A stretch of DNA of 11,485 nt from Alphaproteobacteria bacterium (GTDB lineage Bacteria > Pseudomonadota > Alphaproteobacteria > RF32 > CAG-239), in the NCBI GenBank assembly GCA_003542415.1, contig DPKR01000126.1:2341-13825 (forward strand), read 5' to 3'. Every line of letters begins with the position of its first letter. The first letter of the stretch is position 1. The notes beneath the pieces were generated by a model. It saw nothing but the letters and a program-made list of their open reading frames with translations, was not told the origin of the DNA and made no database searches. The position numbers were made by a program, and so were the translations under genes. This document shows, one piece after another, positions 1 to 6,359 of the stretch.

Positions 1-216
1 CACGAGGCAGAGCTTCAGGCAATTAAAATAAGTGACAAGGTTTTAACGGCCGGAGGGTTGTATGCTGTTGTTAAAGCTATTGATGGTGATGATATAACGC
101 TTGAAATTTCAAAGGGAATTGAAGTTAAAGCACATCGCTGGACAATCCGCGAGGTTTTAAAAGAAACAACATCTGATAAAAAATCAAAAAACAATAAAGG
201 AAAGAAAAATGTATAA
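1..216 (+). CDS. yajC: Sec translocase accessory protein YajC (3' part)
   Basis: This is the C-terminal 71 residues of YajC; the start, including the single membrane helix, lies left of the window. The visible part contains the family's soluble core, with the pattern IKISDKVLTAGGLYAVV, then a beta-rich segment ending in TIREVL and a lysine-rich tail. YajC is a small inner-membrane protein that associates with SecD and SecF and helps SecYEG-dependent export. The reading frame ends at TAA 214-216, inside the first codons of secD, so the two genes overlap by 8 bp (ATGTATAA) and are probably translationally coupled. The secD ribosome-binding site AAAGGA (196-201) lies within the yajC coding sequence. 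Identity rests on the core motif plus the yajC-secD-secF order, which is standard in bacteria. Confidence 0.93.
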   Translation, partial: HEAELQAIKISDKVLTAGGLYAVVKAIDGDDITLEISKGIEVKAHRWTIREVLKETTSDKKSKNNKGKKNV

Positions 217-1753
217 GTTATCAAAAGAAAGAGTGCTTATTATTTTAGGCATTTGTTTGGTCGGTGTGTTTTTGGCCATCCCGAACATTATGCCAAAATC
301 GGTAAAACTGCCTTCATGGTGGCAGCCGGTGAGCTTAGGCCTTGATTTGCAGGGCGGTTCGAATTTGCTTTTGGAAGTGAATATGGATGAGGTTTTGCGC
401 GAGCGTATGGGGCTCTTGGAAGACGCTGTTCGCCAGAGTTTACGCGAACATCGTATTCGCTACCAAAACTTATCTGCCGGTGCAGACAGTGTGAAGGTCA
501 AGATTGAAAATGCCAATTCACGCACACAGGCAATAGGCTATTTCAAAAAATTGGAAGACGGGCTTGATGTGAGCGTTAATGAAAACGGAACAATCGAAAT
601 CAGATATTCTGAAACGGCGCTTAACATGCTCACCAAAAAGGTGGTTGACCAGTCAATCGAGATTGTGCGTCGCCGTATTGATGAGTTAGGCACAAAAGAA
701 CCGGTTATTCAAAGCCAAGGTTCTGACAGAATAGTGGTTCAATTGCCTGGTATTCAAAATCCTGAAGAAGTGAAGGCACTCTTAGGTAAGACAGCTAAAA
801 TGTCTTTTCACTTGGTTGATAGCCGTACAACAGCTCAAGATGCCAAACGCGGCAAGCTCAGCAATTCATCACGCGTGATTAACAGCGCGGAAGGCGGGCA
901 ACTTGTTATTCAAAGAAAAGCTGTTGTCGGGGGCGAGAATTTGACTGATGCCGGTGTTTCTTTCCAGGACGGCAGACCGGTTGTGACATTTAAATTCAAC
1001 ACCATGGGCGGACGCAAGTTCGGCGAAGTGACCAAAAACAATGTGGGCGAAAGATTGGCCATTGTTTTGGATAATGAAGTGATTTCCGCACCAAACATTC
1101 AAACAGCCATTTTAGGTGGTAGCGGTGTTATCACAGGCAATTTCAGCTCGGAAGAAGCCAACAATTTGGCAATGTTACTCCGCTCAGGTGCTTTGCCTGC
1201 GCCTTTGGAAGTTTTGGAAGAACGCACGGTGGGTGCAGGTTTGGGTGCCGATTCGATTAAAGACGGTGTGTTTGCATCTATTATAGGCCTGATTGCCGTT
1301 GTTGTGTTTATGATTGCAGCATACGGATTGTTTGGTTTGTTCACAACAATCACGGTGTTTACAAACCTTGTGTTGATGTTAGGCGCTATGAGCTTTATCG
1401 GCACAACATTAACATTGCCGGGCATTGCGGGTATTATCTTAACCATTGGTATGGCTGTTGATGCAAATGTTTTGATTTTTGAACGTATGCGCGAAGAAGT
1501 TAAAGCCGGACGTTCAACACGCGATGCGGCTGACGCGGGTTTTACGGAAGCTTGGTCAACAATTGTTGACTCGAACCTTACAACCCTTGTGGCTGCGGCT
1601 GTTTTGTTCTGGTTTGGAACAGGGCCGGTCAGAGGTTTTGCTGTGACACTTGCCATCGGTATTGCGACATCTATGTTTACATCGGTGACGGTGACACGTT
1701 TGATCATTACTTATTGGCTCAACAAGTTTAAGCCGACGAAATTACCCATTTAA
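209..1753 (+). CDS. secD: Protein translocase subunit SecD
   Basis: SecD is an inner-membrane RND-family protein. With SecF it uses the proton-motive force to pull secreted proteins off SecYEG on the outer face of the membrane. The 514-residue protein has a first helix at about 9-26 and the D1 motif GLDLQGGSNLLLEV at 44-57. A large periplasmic region (about 30-350) follows, containing the P1 base signature RRRIDELG at 154-161. Five more helices lie between about 353 and 500. The fourth helix holds GIMAVDAN-type residues (GMAVDAN at 414-420); Asp418 is the expected proton-relay aspartate, followed by FERMREE. The length is normal for Alphaproteobacteria and shorter than E. coli SecD. The ATG at 209 is chosen because AAAGGA ends 7 nt upstream. 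secF follows after 18 bp in the same transcript. Confidence 0.97.
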   Translation: MYKLSKERVLIILGICLVGVFLAIPNIMPKSVKLPSWWQPVSLGLDLQGGSNLLLEVNMDEVLRERMGLLEDAVRQSLREHRIRYQNLSAGADSVKVKIENANSRTQAIGYFKKLEDGLDVSVNENGTIEIRYSETALNMLTKKVVDQSIEIVRRRIDELGTKEPVIQSQGSDRIVVQLPGIQNPEEVKALLGKTAKMSFHLVDSRTTAQDAKRGKLSNSSRVINSAEGGQLVIQRKAVVGGENLTDAGVSFQDGRPVVTFKFNTMGGRKFGEVTKNNVGERLAIVLDNEVISAPNIQTAILGGSGVITGNFSSEEANNLAMLLRSGALPAPLEVLEERTVGAGLGADSIKDGVFASIIGLIAVVVFMIAAYGLFGLFTTITVFTNLVLMLGAMSFIGTTLTLPGIAGIILTIGMAVDANVLIFERMREEVKAGRSTRDAADAGFTEAWSTIVDSNLTTLVAAAVLFWFGTGPVRGFAVTLAIGIATSMFTSVTVTRLIITYWLNKFKPTKLPI

Positions 1754-1771
1754 GAGAAAGGAAAATAAAAA

Positions 1772-2716
1772 ATGAAAATATTCAGTTGGGTGACAAAAGA
1801 TACGAATATCGACTTTTTAAAGCCGCGTAAATGGACCTATACCGCTTCGATTTTGCTTATATTGGCATCATTTTACCTGATGTTTTTCCATGGGTTTAAC
1901 TATGGTATTGACTTTTCAGGCGGTGTGTTAATGGAAATCAAAAGCGAAAACAAAATCAATGTTGAAGAAATCAGACAAAAGCTTGCTGTGCTTGATTTGG
2001 ATGAATTAACGCTTCAAAGTGTGGGCGAAGAAGGAAACGAGCTTTCTATTCGTGCGCAAGCGGATAATGCCAATGAAGAAAGCCAGCGCATTGCAGTTGT
2101 CAAAATCAAAGAAATTTTAGGCAACGGTTATGAATACCGCCGTGTGGAATCTGTTGGTCCGCAAGTGGGTGATGAATTAAAGCGCGCCGGCATTATTTCA
2201 TCATTGATTGCAATCTTAGCCATTTGTGCTTATGTGTGGTTCAGGTTTGAATGGCAGTTTGCATTAGGTGCTTTGCTCGGACTTTTCCATGATATTATCA
2301 TCACGGTGGGATGTTTGTCGCTGTTTGATTTTGATATCAGTTTAACAACGGTTGCCGCGATTTTAACCTTAGCCGGTTATTCGGTCAATGACACGGTAGT
2401 CAACTACGACCGTATCAGAGAAAATTTGCGAAAATACAAAAAGATGAGCCAGTATGACCTCATCAACAAGAGTGTGAATGATATTTTCTCACGCACGATT
2501 TTGACAGGCTTGACAACGCTTTGCGCAGCCATTGCTTTGTTTGCGTTTGGTGGCGATGCTTTGCGTAGCTTTTCATTCGTGATTTTGTTTGGTGTGATTA
2601 TCGGGACATATTCTTCGATTTATATTTCTTGCGTGTTCTTAAATGTGTTTGATTTGAGAAAGACGCAGGAAAATCGCGAGCGCCAAGAAAATGCAAATCC
2701 GTTCGGGAATGCTTAA
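1772..2716 (+). CDS. secF: Protein translocase subunit SecF
   Basis: SecF is the six-helix partner of SecD in the proton-driven export complex. The 314-residue protein shows the N-terminal helix at about 24-40, the GIDFSGG motif at 45-51, a periplasmic domain to about 135 and five further helices between about 140 and 292. The signature GYSVNDTVVNYDRIREN at 202-218 is present and includes Asp207 and the Asp213-Arg214 pair; most family members have a hydrophobic residue where Asn211 sits. The charged tail after 294 is cytoplasmic. The ATG at 1772 is preceded by AAAGGA (1757-1762) at 9-nt spacing. The operon ends here: a rho-independent terminator starts 18 bp after the stop, so no further gene is attached to the Sec unit. 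Confidence 0.97.
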   Translation: MKIFSWVTKDTNIDFLKPRKWTYTASILLILASFYLMFFHGFNYGIDFSGGVLMEIKSENKINVEEIRQKLAVLDLDELTLQSVGEEGNELSIRAQADNANEESQRIAVVKIKEILGNGYEYRRVESVGPQVGDELKRAGIISSLIAILAICAYVWFRFEWQFALGALLGLFHDIIITVGCLSLFDFDISLTTVAAILTLAGYSVNDTVVNYDRIRENLRKYKKMSQYDLINKSVNDIFSRTILTGLTTLCAAIALFAFGGDALRSFSFVILFGVIIGTYSSIYISCVFLNVFDLRKTQENRERQENANPFGNA

Positions 2717-2734
2717 AAAAACGAAAGCGATTAT

Positions 2735-2765
2735 GAAAAAAAGAGCCGTTAGGGCTCTTTTTTTT
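2735..2765 (+). terminator. Rho-independent terminator after secF
   Basis: The arms AGAGCC (2742-2747) and GGCTCT (2753-2758) pair perfectly around the 5-nt loop GTTAG. The stem is extended by an A-run on the left pairing with the eight-T run at 2758-2765. Because both an A-tract and a T-tract flank the stem, it could also stop transcription coming from the right. It closes the yajC-secD-secF operon. Confidence 0.93.
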
Positions 2766-2822
2766 AACTAAAAAAATTCCATGTACTTATCATAAACAGG
2801 TAAAAATATATAGGAAATATTG

Positions 2823-3710
2823 ATGATACTCTTTATTGCTTTTTTATCGCCGTTTTTTGAAGCACTTTCGGATATGATTGAAAGTTTGCTTTCAAACAGA
2901 ACATTTAAGCATCAGGCAACAATGATTTTTTATGTTTCAATGATGAATTTTGTGTTTGTGCCGCTTGTGCTGTTTTTGGGAATGCCTACCATACCGGCAA
3001 AAGAATCACTATGGTTTTATCTGATTTTAGCGGTGATTGATGTTGCTTATTTATATCCGTTTTATTCGGCAATGAAGGTGATTGACACATCTATTGTGTC
3101 CGCGCTTTTTTCTCTCGGGCAAGTGATTGTGCCGATATTGTCGTATTTGGTTTTAAATGATGTATTGACGTTGCACCAATATATCGGTTTTGCTATTATC
3201 ATCATGGCATCTGTTGCGCTTAGTATGAAAAGCACAAAGATTCCAAAACTCAATCGTGCGTTCTATTATATGGTATTTGCTTCGTTCCTGTTATCGCTCA
3301 GAGTTATTGTTGTTAAATGCACAATGAATTTAGAAGGCAACTGGATTAATTTGGTTATGTATCCGAATATGATTTCGGGCATTTTACCTTTAGGGTTACT
3401 TTTTATCACAAAATACAGAAAAGATATTGTGAAGAATTTTCCGCCATATCTGAAGAGGTTTAGATTGTTTGCTCTTGATGAATTTATTTGCTTTTTGGGA
3501 CTTGTTTGTTCAACATATGCGCTCGATAATTTGTCACCAGTGGTGAGTTCGGCAATTAATAGCATGAGGCCGATATTTTTGTTGCTGACGGGAGCATTTT
3601 TGCTTTATTTTTATAAAATACCGTTAAAGGAAAAAATTACACCGCGAATGCTTGTTAAGAAAATATTTTTCTTTATTTTGATGATTTTAGGTGTGATTTT
3701 GGTTGTCTAA
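2823..3710 (+). CDS. EamA/DMT-type multi-helix membrane transporter
   Basis: This is a 295-residue, very hydrophobic protein with about ten predicted helices (roughly 1-14, 33-53, 63-82, 90-111, 118-135, 146-165, 176-196, 216-235, 241-263, 279-295). That is the two-times-five layout of the drug/metabolite transporter superfamily. The end of the first half, from LYPFYSAMKVIDTSIVSALF (77-96) through P104 to IGFAIIIMAS (121-130), resembles an EamA repeat. The C-terminal half ends in a similar pattern with SPVVSSAINSMRPIFLLLTG (238-257). Such proteins move small metabolites across the inner membrane, but the substrate cannot be read from the sequence. The glutamate often found before the last helix of each half is replaced by Asn-Asp (112-113). 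The ATG at 2823 is preferred over the TTG at 2820 because AGGA (2812-2815) lies 7 nt from it and only 4 nt from the TTG. The gene stands alone between two terminators. Confidence 0.8.
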   Translation: MILFIAFLSPFFEALSDMIESLLSNRTFKHQATMIFYVSMMNFVFVPLVLFLGMPTIPAKESLWFYLILAVIDVAYLYPFYSAMKVIDTSIVSALFSLGQVIVPILSYLVLNDVLTLHQYIGFAIIIMASVALSMKSTKIPKLNRAFYYMVFASFLLSLRVIVVKCTMNLEGNWINLVMYPNMISGILPLGLLFITKYRKDIVKNFPPYLKRFRLFALDEFICFLGLVCSTYALDNLSPVVSSAINSMRPIFLLLTGAFLLYFYKIPLKEKITPRMLVKKIFFFILMILGVILVV

Positions 3711-3725
3711 AAACAAGAAGAGATG

Positions 3726-3757
3726 AAAAAAAAGAAGCTGTGAGGCTTCTTTTTTTT
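3726..3757 (+). terminator. Rho-independent terminator after the DMT-type transporter gene
   Basis: GAAGC (3734-3738) pairs with GCTTC (3745-3749) around the loop TGTGAG. An eight-A run to the left and an eight-T run (3750-3757) to the right extend the stem. It sits 15 bp after the transporter stop codon and isolates that gene from the ribbon-helix-helix gene downstream. The A- and T-tracts make it a possible terminator in both directions. Confidence 0.9.
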
Positions 3758-3968
3758 AGGATAGATATACAACCGATAGTATATAAATAAAAAGTTATAC
3801 ACAGAATTAAGCGAATTTTTTTTATAGATTATTCAAAAAGATAAAACAAAAACAAAATAAAACTTTATGGGGTAAAAAATATGAAACAATATTATAAGTT
3901 GCATACATAAGAAAATATGTTATTGATATAAACAGATATTTGAAAACGCTAATTTAGGAGAAGCTGAT
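3758..3968. promoter_or_regulatory. AT-rich intergenic leader upstream of the ribbon-helix-helix gene
   Basis: These 211 bp contain no credible gene and are far more AT-rich than the coding DNA around them. The right part should contain the promoter of the gene at 3969, but no clean pair of sigma-70 hexamers stands out. Features that can be seen are a match to the DnaA-box consensus (TTATACACA, 3795-3803), an A-rich run with periodic C at 3841-3863, an inverted repeat ACATA/TATGT (3905-3909 and 3916-3920, 6-bp spacer) and the ribosome-binding site AGGAG at 3956-3960. The inverted repeat is a possible operator for the adjacent DNA-binding protein, which is inference only. Confidence 0.4.
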
Positions 3969-4259
3969 ATGTCAAAATTGAGAAACAGGGTCATTTCAAT
4001 CTATGAGCGCAAAACAAGCATGAGATTGGCAACGGAAGAGTGGACGGCTTTTGATGATATATGCAAAAGAGAACAGCTGAAACGAAAAAAATTATTGGAA
4101 TTGATAGAAGATCATAAAGCGCCAAATTTTGGGCTGACATGTTATGTGCGGCTTTTTACGATAGCTTATATGCATAAACTTGCAAAAACAGCCGGATTGT
4201 GCAAATGTGCAAACAACGACAATAAAGATGTGTATCGGACATTTCATGAGATATCTTAG
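3969..4259 (+). CDS. Ribbon-helix-helix domain protein (RHH_4-like)
   Basis: This small basic protein of 96 residues fits the alphaproteobacterial ribbon-helix-helix family often labelled RHH_4. The line runs from a short beta strand at KTSMRLATEEW (15-25) to a first helix at about 22-34, a second helix at KKLLELIEDHK (40-50), and the closing segment FGLTCYVRLFTIAYMHKLA (54-72). Family members are presumed DNA-binding regulators in which paired strands insert into the major groove. The C-terminal tail carries CKC at 78-80 followed by a polar end and has no function I can name. AGGAG at 3956-3960 sits 8 nt before the ATG. The gene has its own AT-rich upstream region and is followed by a palindrome and a hairpin, so it is probably a single-gene unit. 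Target genes are unknown; autoregulation is possible. Confidence 0.75.
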   Translation: MSKLRNRVISIYERKTSMRLATEEWTAFDDICKREQLKRKKLLELIEDHKAPNFGLTCYVRLFTIAYMHKLAKTAGLCKCANNDNKDVYRTFHEIS

Positions 4260-4263
4260 AAAA

Positions 4264-4277
4264 GTTTGCTTGCAAAC
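4264..4277. repeat. Perfect palindrome after the RHH gene
   Basis: GTTTGC (4264-4269) and GCAAAC (4272-4277) form a perfect inverted repeat separated by TT. It lies 4 bp after the RHH stop codon and directly before the A-run of the next hairpin. As RNA the 2-nt gap is too tight, so the real hairpin would have five pairs and a four-base loop. It may be an operator site, part of a tandem terminator, or chance. Confidence 0.45.
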
Positions 4278-4319
4278 AAAAAAAATACCCCTTATAACAG
4301 GTAAAGAGGTATTTTTTTT
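4278..4319. terminator. Hairpin between the RHH gene and tatD, terminator-like in both directions
   Basis: Twelve consecutive base pairs join 4278-4289 (eight A, then TACC) to 4308-4319 (GGTA, then eight T). The loop is 18 nt and can form a small inner stem (CCT 4290-4292 with AGG 4299-4301). The structure has the A-tract, GC core and T-tract of a bidirectional intrinsic terminator, although the core has only two G-C pairs and the loop is large. The T-run ends at the base immediately before the tatD start codon. The right arm also carries the best tatD ribosome-binding site, so the element may control tatD expression as well as ending the RHH transcript. Confidence 0.65.
4303..4310 (+). promoter_or_regulatory. 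tatD ribosome-binding site, partly inside a hairpin arm
   Basis: AAAGAGGT at 4303-4310 is the only good Shine-Dalgarno match near the tatD start and leaves 9 nt to the ATG at 4320. Its GG (4308-4309) and the following T are paired with TACC (4286-4289) in the 12-bp hairpin. An alternative pairing of the same TACC with GGTA at 4300-4303 would leave the site free. Confidence 0.55.
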
Positions 4320-5051
4320 ATGACAATGCGTTTTTTTGATGCACATATCCATTTAACTGATTTTGAAGGGATAACACCCCAAGAATTGATTGCCGATTTG
4401 AATGATAACGGCATCGAAAAATGTGTTTGCGTCACGGCAAAGGTTGATGACTGGGAAAAAGCTGCAAAATTTGCACACGACTTTCCTTTTGAGGTTGTGC
4501 CGTGTTTCGGGGTGCATCCGTGGTATGCCCCTGAGGCAAAAAAAGGATGGGATAAAGAACTCGAATTGTATTTAAAAGAATTTGACGGAGCAATCATCGG
4601 GGAATGTGGCTTAGATAAGCTCAAATCAACGGATATTGCAAAAGAAACAGAAGTTTTTGAAAAGCAGATTGAACTGGCATTTTTTTATAACAGACCGCTG
4701 ATGCTCCATATGGTCAAAGCCGATATGTGGCTTGAAAAATATTGGGGGAGGTTACCTGAAAAATCTGTGTTTCACAGTTTTTCGGGATCTGTTGAATTGT
4801 TAAAGAAATTAATTAACTTTAACCACTATATATCTGTAAATAAAAGATTTTTTAATAAAAAGGGCGCAGGCCGAATTTTGGAATGTGTGCCATTGGAAAG
4901 GTTGCTTGTTGAAACGGATGCCCCCTTTCAATCAGAGGTCAGAGATTTGAAAAATGTTGTTCAAAATATTGCTGAAATGAAAAATGAAAACATAGAAAAA
5001 CTGGCGCAAAAATTATACTTCAATGCTGTGGATGTTTTTGTAAACGATTAA
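4320..5051 (+). CDS. TatD-family metal-dependent hydrolase (putative DNase)
   Basis: TatD-family proteins are cytoplasmic TIM-barrel enzymes that use two divalent metal ions; characterised members are 3'-5' exonucleases acting on DNA or RNA. All expected metal ligands are visible: the HxH pair His9 and His11 (DAHIHL), Glu95 (GECGLDK), His130 (PLMLHM), His152 (FHSFSGS) and Asp200 (VETDAP). CFGVHPWY at 62-69 is another family hallmark. At 243 residues it is slightly shorter than the typical 255-265, with a shortened middle region. The ATG at 4320 is chosen because AAAGAGGT lies upstream at 9-nt spacing; the second Met, at 4326, would be too far away. hydF follows after 49 bp with no terminator, so the two may be co-transcribed. 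The physiological substrate is unknown, and I did not assign the symbol tatD because several paralogues share these motifs. Confidence 0.9.
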   Translation: MTMRFFDAHIHLTDFEGITPQELIADLNDNGIEKCVCVTAKVDDWEKAAKFAHDFPFEVVPCFGVHPWYAPEAKKGWDKELELYLKEFDGAIIGECGLDKLKSTDIAKETEVFEKQIELAFFYNRPLMLHMVKADMWLEKYWGRLPEKSVFHSFSGSVELLKKLINFNHYISVNKRFFNKKGAGRILECVPLERLLVETDAPFQSEVRDLKNVVQNIAEMKNENIEKLAQKLYFNAVDVFVND

Positions 5052-5100
5052 ACAAAAAGATTAATTTAAAAACATAATATATTGAAATATAGGAAAATAA

Positions 5101-6279
5101 ATGAGAAACACACCAAAGGGATTAAGACTTCAAATTGCTATTTTGGGAAAAGTTAATGCCGGAAAATCGAGTTTTTTAAACTTGATGGTCGGACAAGAGG
5201 TGTCGATTGTGTCCGAAGTGAAAGGGACAACGACAGATGTTGTTGAAAAAGCACAAGAATTACACCCGCTTGGGCCTGTTTTGTGGCTTGATACGGCAGG
5301 CTTTGGTGATGAGACAGCCCTCTCTGACAAAAGGCTTGAAAAAACAATCAAAGTTTTGGACAGGGCAGATGTTGCCGTGTTGGTTTGTGATGAAGAAGGA
5401 AAAACAGAAAAAGAAATTGAGGAACTTGTTGCAAACAAAAATATTCCGCTGATTAAGGTTGTCAATAAAAAAGAAAAATGCGATGTGAAAATCATGGCGG
5501 ATAAAATAGAGCTGAATGCCTTGGATTTAACAAAGCGAGCAGAAGCTGTTTTGGCTTTTGAGCAGCTGCTTTTAAGAGTTTGTCCGGAAGATTTTTTAAC
5601 CTCGCCTGCAATGCTCTCGGATTTGGCGCCGAAAGGAGGTTTGGTGCTGATGATTGTGCCGATCGACTATGAAGCGCCGAAAGGAAGGCTAATTATGCCC
5701 CAAGTGCAAGCTATCAGGGATTGTTTGGACGGTGGGCAGATGATTATGATTGTCAAAGAAACGGAATATCTGCAAGCACTTAAGAGCTTGAGTAAAAGTC
5801 CGGACTTGGTTGTTTGTGATTCGCAGGTTGTAAAATTTATGGTAGACAATACGCCAAGAAATGTAAAATGCACGACATTTTCGGTTTTGATGGCTCGTTT
5901 GAAGGGGGATTTGAATGTATTTACGGCCGGAGCAGAAGCGATTTGGCGCTTAAAAGACGGAGACAAAGTGCTGATTGCGGAATCATGCACGCACCACGCA
6001 GCCGATGATGATATCGGAACAGTTAAAATCCCGAATTTGATGAAGAAAAAAACGGGAAAAAATTTGGTTTTTGAGCATGTCTCGGGGTGTGATTTCAAAA
6101 CAAATTTGAAAGATTATAAGCTTATTGTGCAATGCGGCGGGTGCACGCAAAACAGACGCGCCATATTGTCACGTATTGCGGCGGCGCAAAATGCCGGAGT
6201 GCCTATCACAAATTATGGCATTTGCCTTTCAGAATTAAACGGTGTGCTTGCGCGTGTCAACGAGCCGTTTGTTAGGTGA
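5101..6279 (+). CDS. hydF: [FeFe]-hydrogenase H-cluster maturation GTPase HydF
   Basis: HydF is the cytoplasmic scaffold that receives the diiron precursor made by the radical-SAM enzymes HydE and HydG and passes it to apo-[FeFe]-hydrogenase. The 392-residue protein is full length. An N-terminal GTPase domain has the P-loop GKVNAGKSS (16-24), switch threonines at 43-45, DTAG (64-67) and NKKE (122-125), the last replacing the usual NKxD. A dimerisation region lies around 175-270. The C-terminal cluster domain shows ESCTHH (294-299), DIGTVKIP (304-311) and CGGCTQNRR (345-353), which supply Cys296, Cys345 and Cys348 as [4Fe-4S] ligands and His298 as a likely fourth ligand. PITNYGICLSE at 368-378 is also family-typical. 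AGGA at 5091-5094 lies 6 nt before the ATG. No hydE, hydG or hydrogenase gene lies in the window. Confidence 0.95.
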   Translation: MRNTPKGLRLQIAILGKVNAGKSSFLNLMVGQEVSIVSEVKGTTTDVVEKAQELHPLGPVLWLDTAGFGDETALSDKRLEKTIKVLDRADVAVLVCDEEGKTEKEIEELVANKNIPLIKVVNKKEKCDVKIMADKIELNALDLTKRAEAVLAFEQLLLRVCPEDFLTSPAMLSDLAPKGGLVLMIVPIDYEAPKGRLIMPQVQAIRDCLDGGQMIMIVKETEYLQALKSLSKSPDLVVCDSQVVKFMVDNTPRNVKCTTFSVLMARLKGDLNVFTAGAEAIWRLKDGDKVLIAESCTHHAADDDIGTVKIPNLMKKKTGKNLVFEHVSGCDFKTNLKDYKLIVQCGGCTQNRRAILSRIAAAQNAGVPITNYGICLSELNGVLARVNEPFVR

Positions 6280-6359
6280 AAAACATATATAATGATGTTT
6301 AAGGAAAATTAACTTTTAAGACGCATAATGACAACAGTTTATATTCAAGGAATTGTTTT

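Noticed and set aside
1099..1707. Long minus-strand open frame inside secD
   Set aside because: It is antisense to conserved secD codons, has no ribosome-binding site of note and encodes a biased Thr/Val/Pro/Ala-rich sequence typical of antisense frames.
2820..2822. TTG start codon for the DMT-type transporter
   Set aside because: It is only 4 nt from AGGA, whereas the next codon is ATG at normal spacing.
3811..3823. Possible weak terminator, AATT repeat followed by eight T
   Set aside because: The stem would be four A-T pairs only, too weak to be an intrinsic terminator.
3881..3910. Nine-residue possible leader peptide upstream of the RHH gene
   Set aside because: No convincing Shine-Dalgarno, no run of a regulatory codon and no attenuator hairpin follows; short frames are expected by chance.
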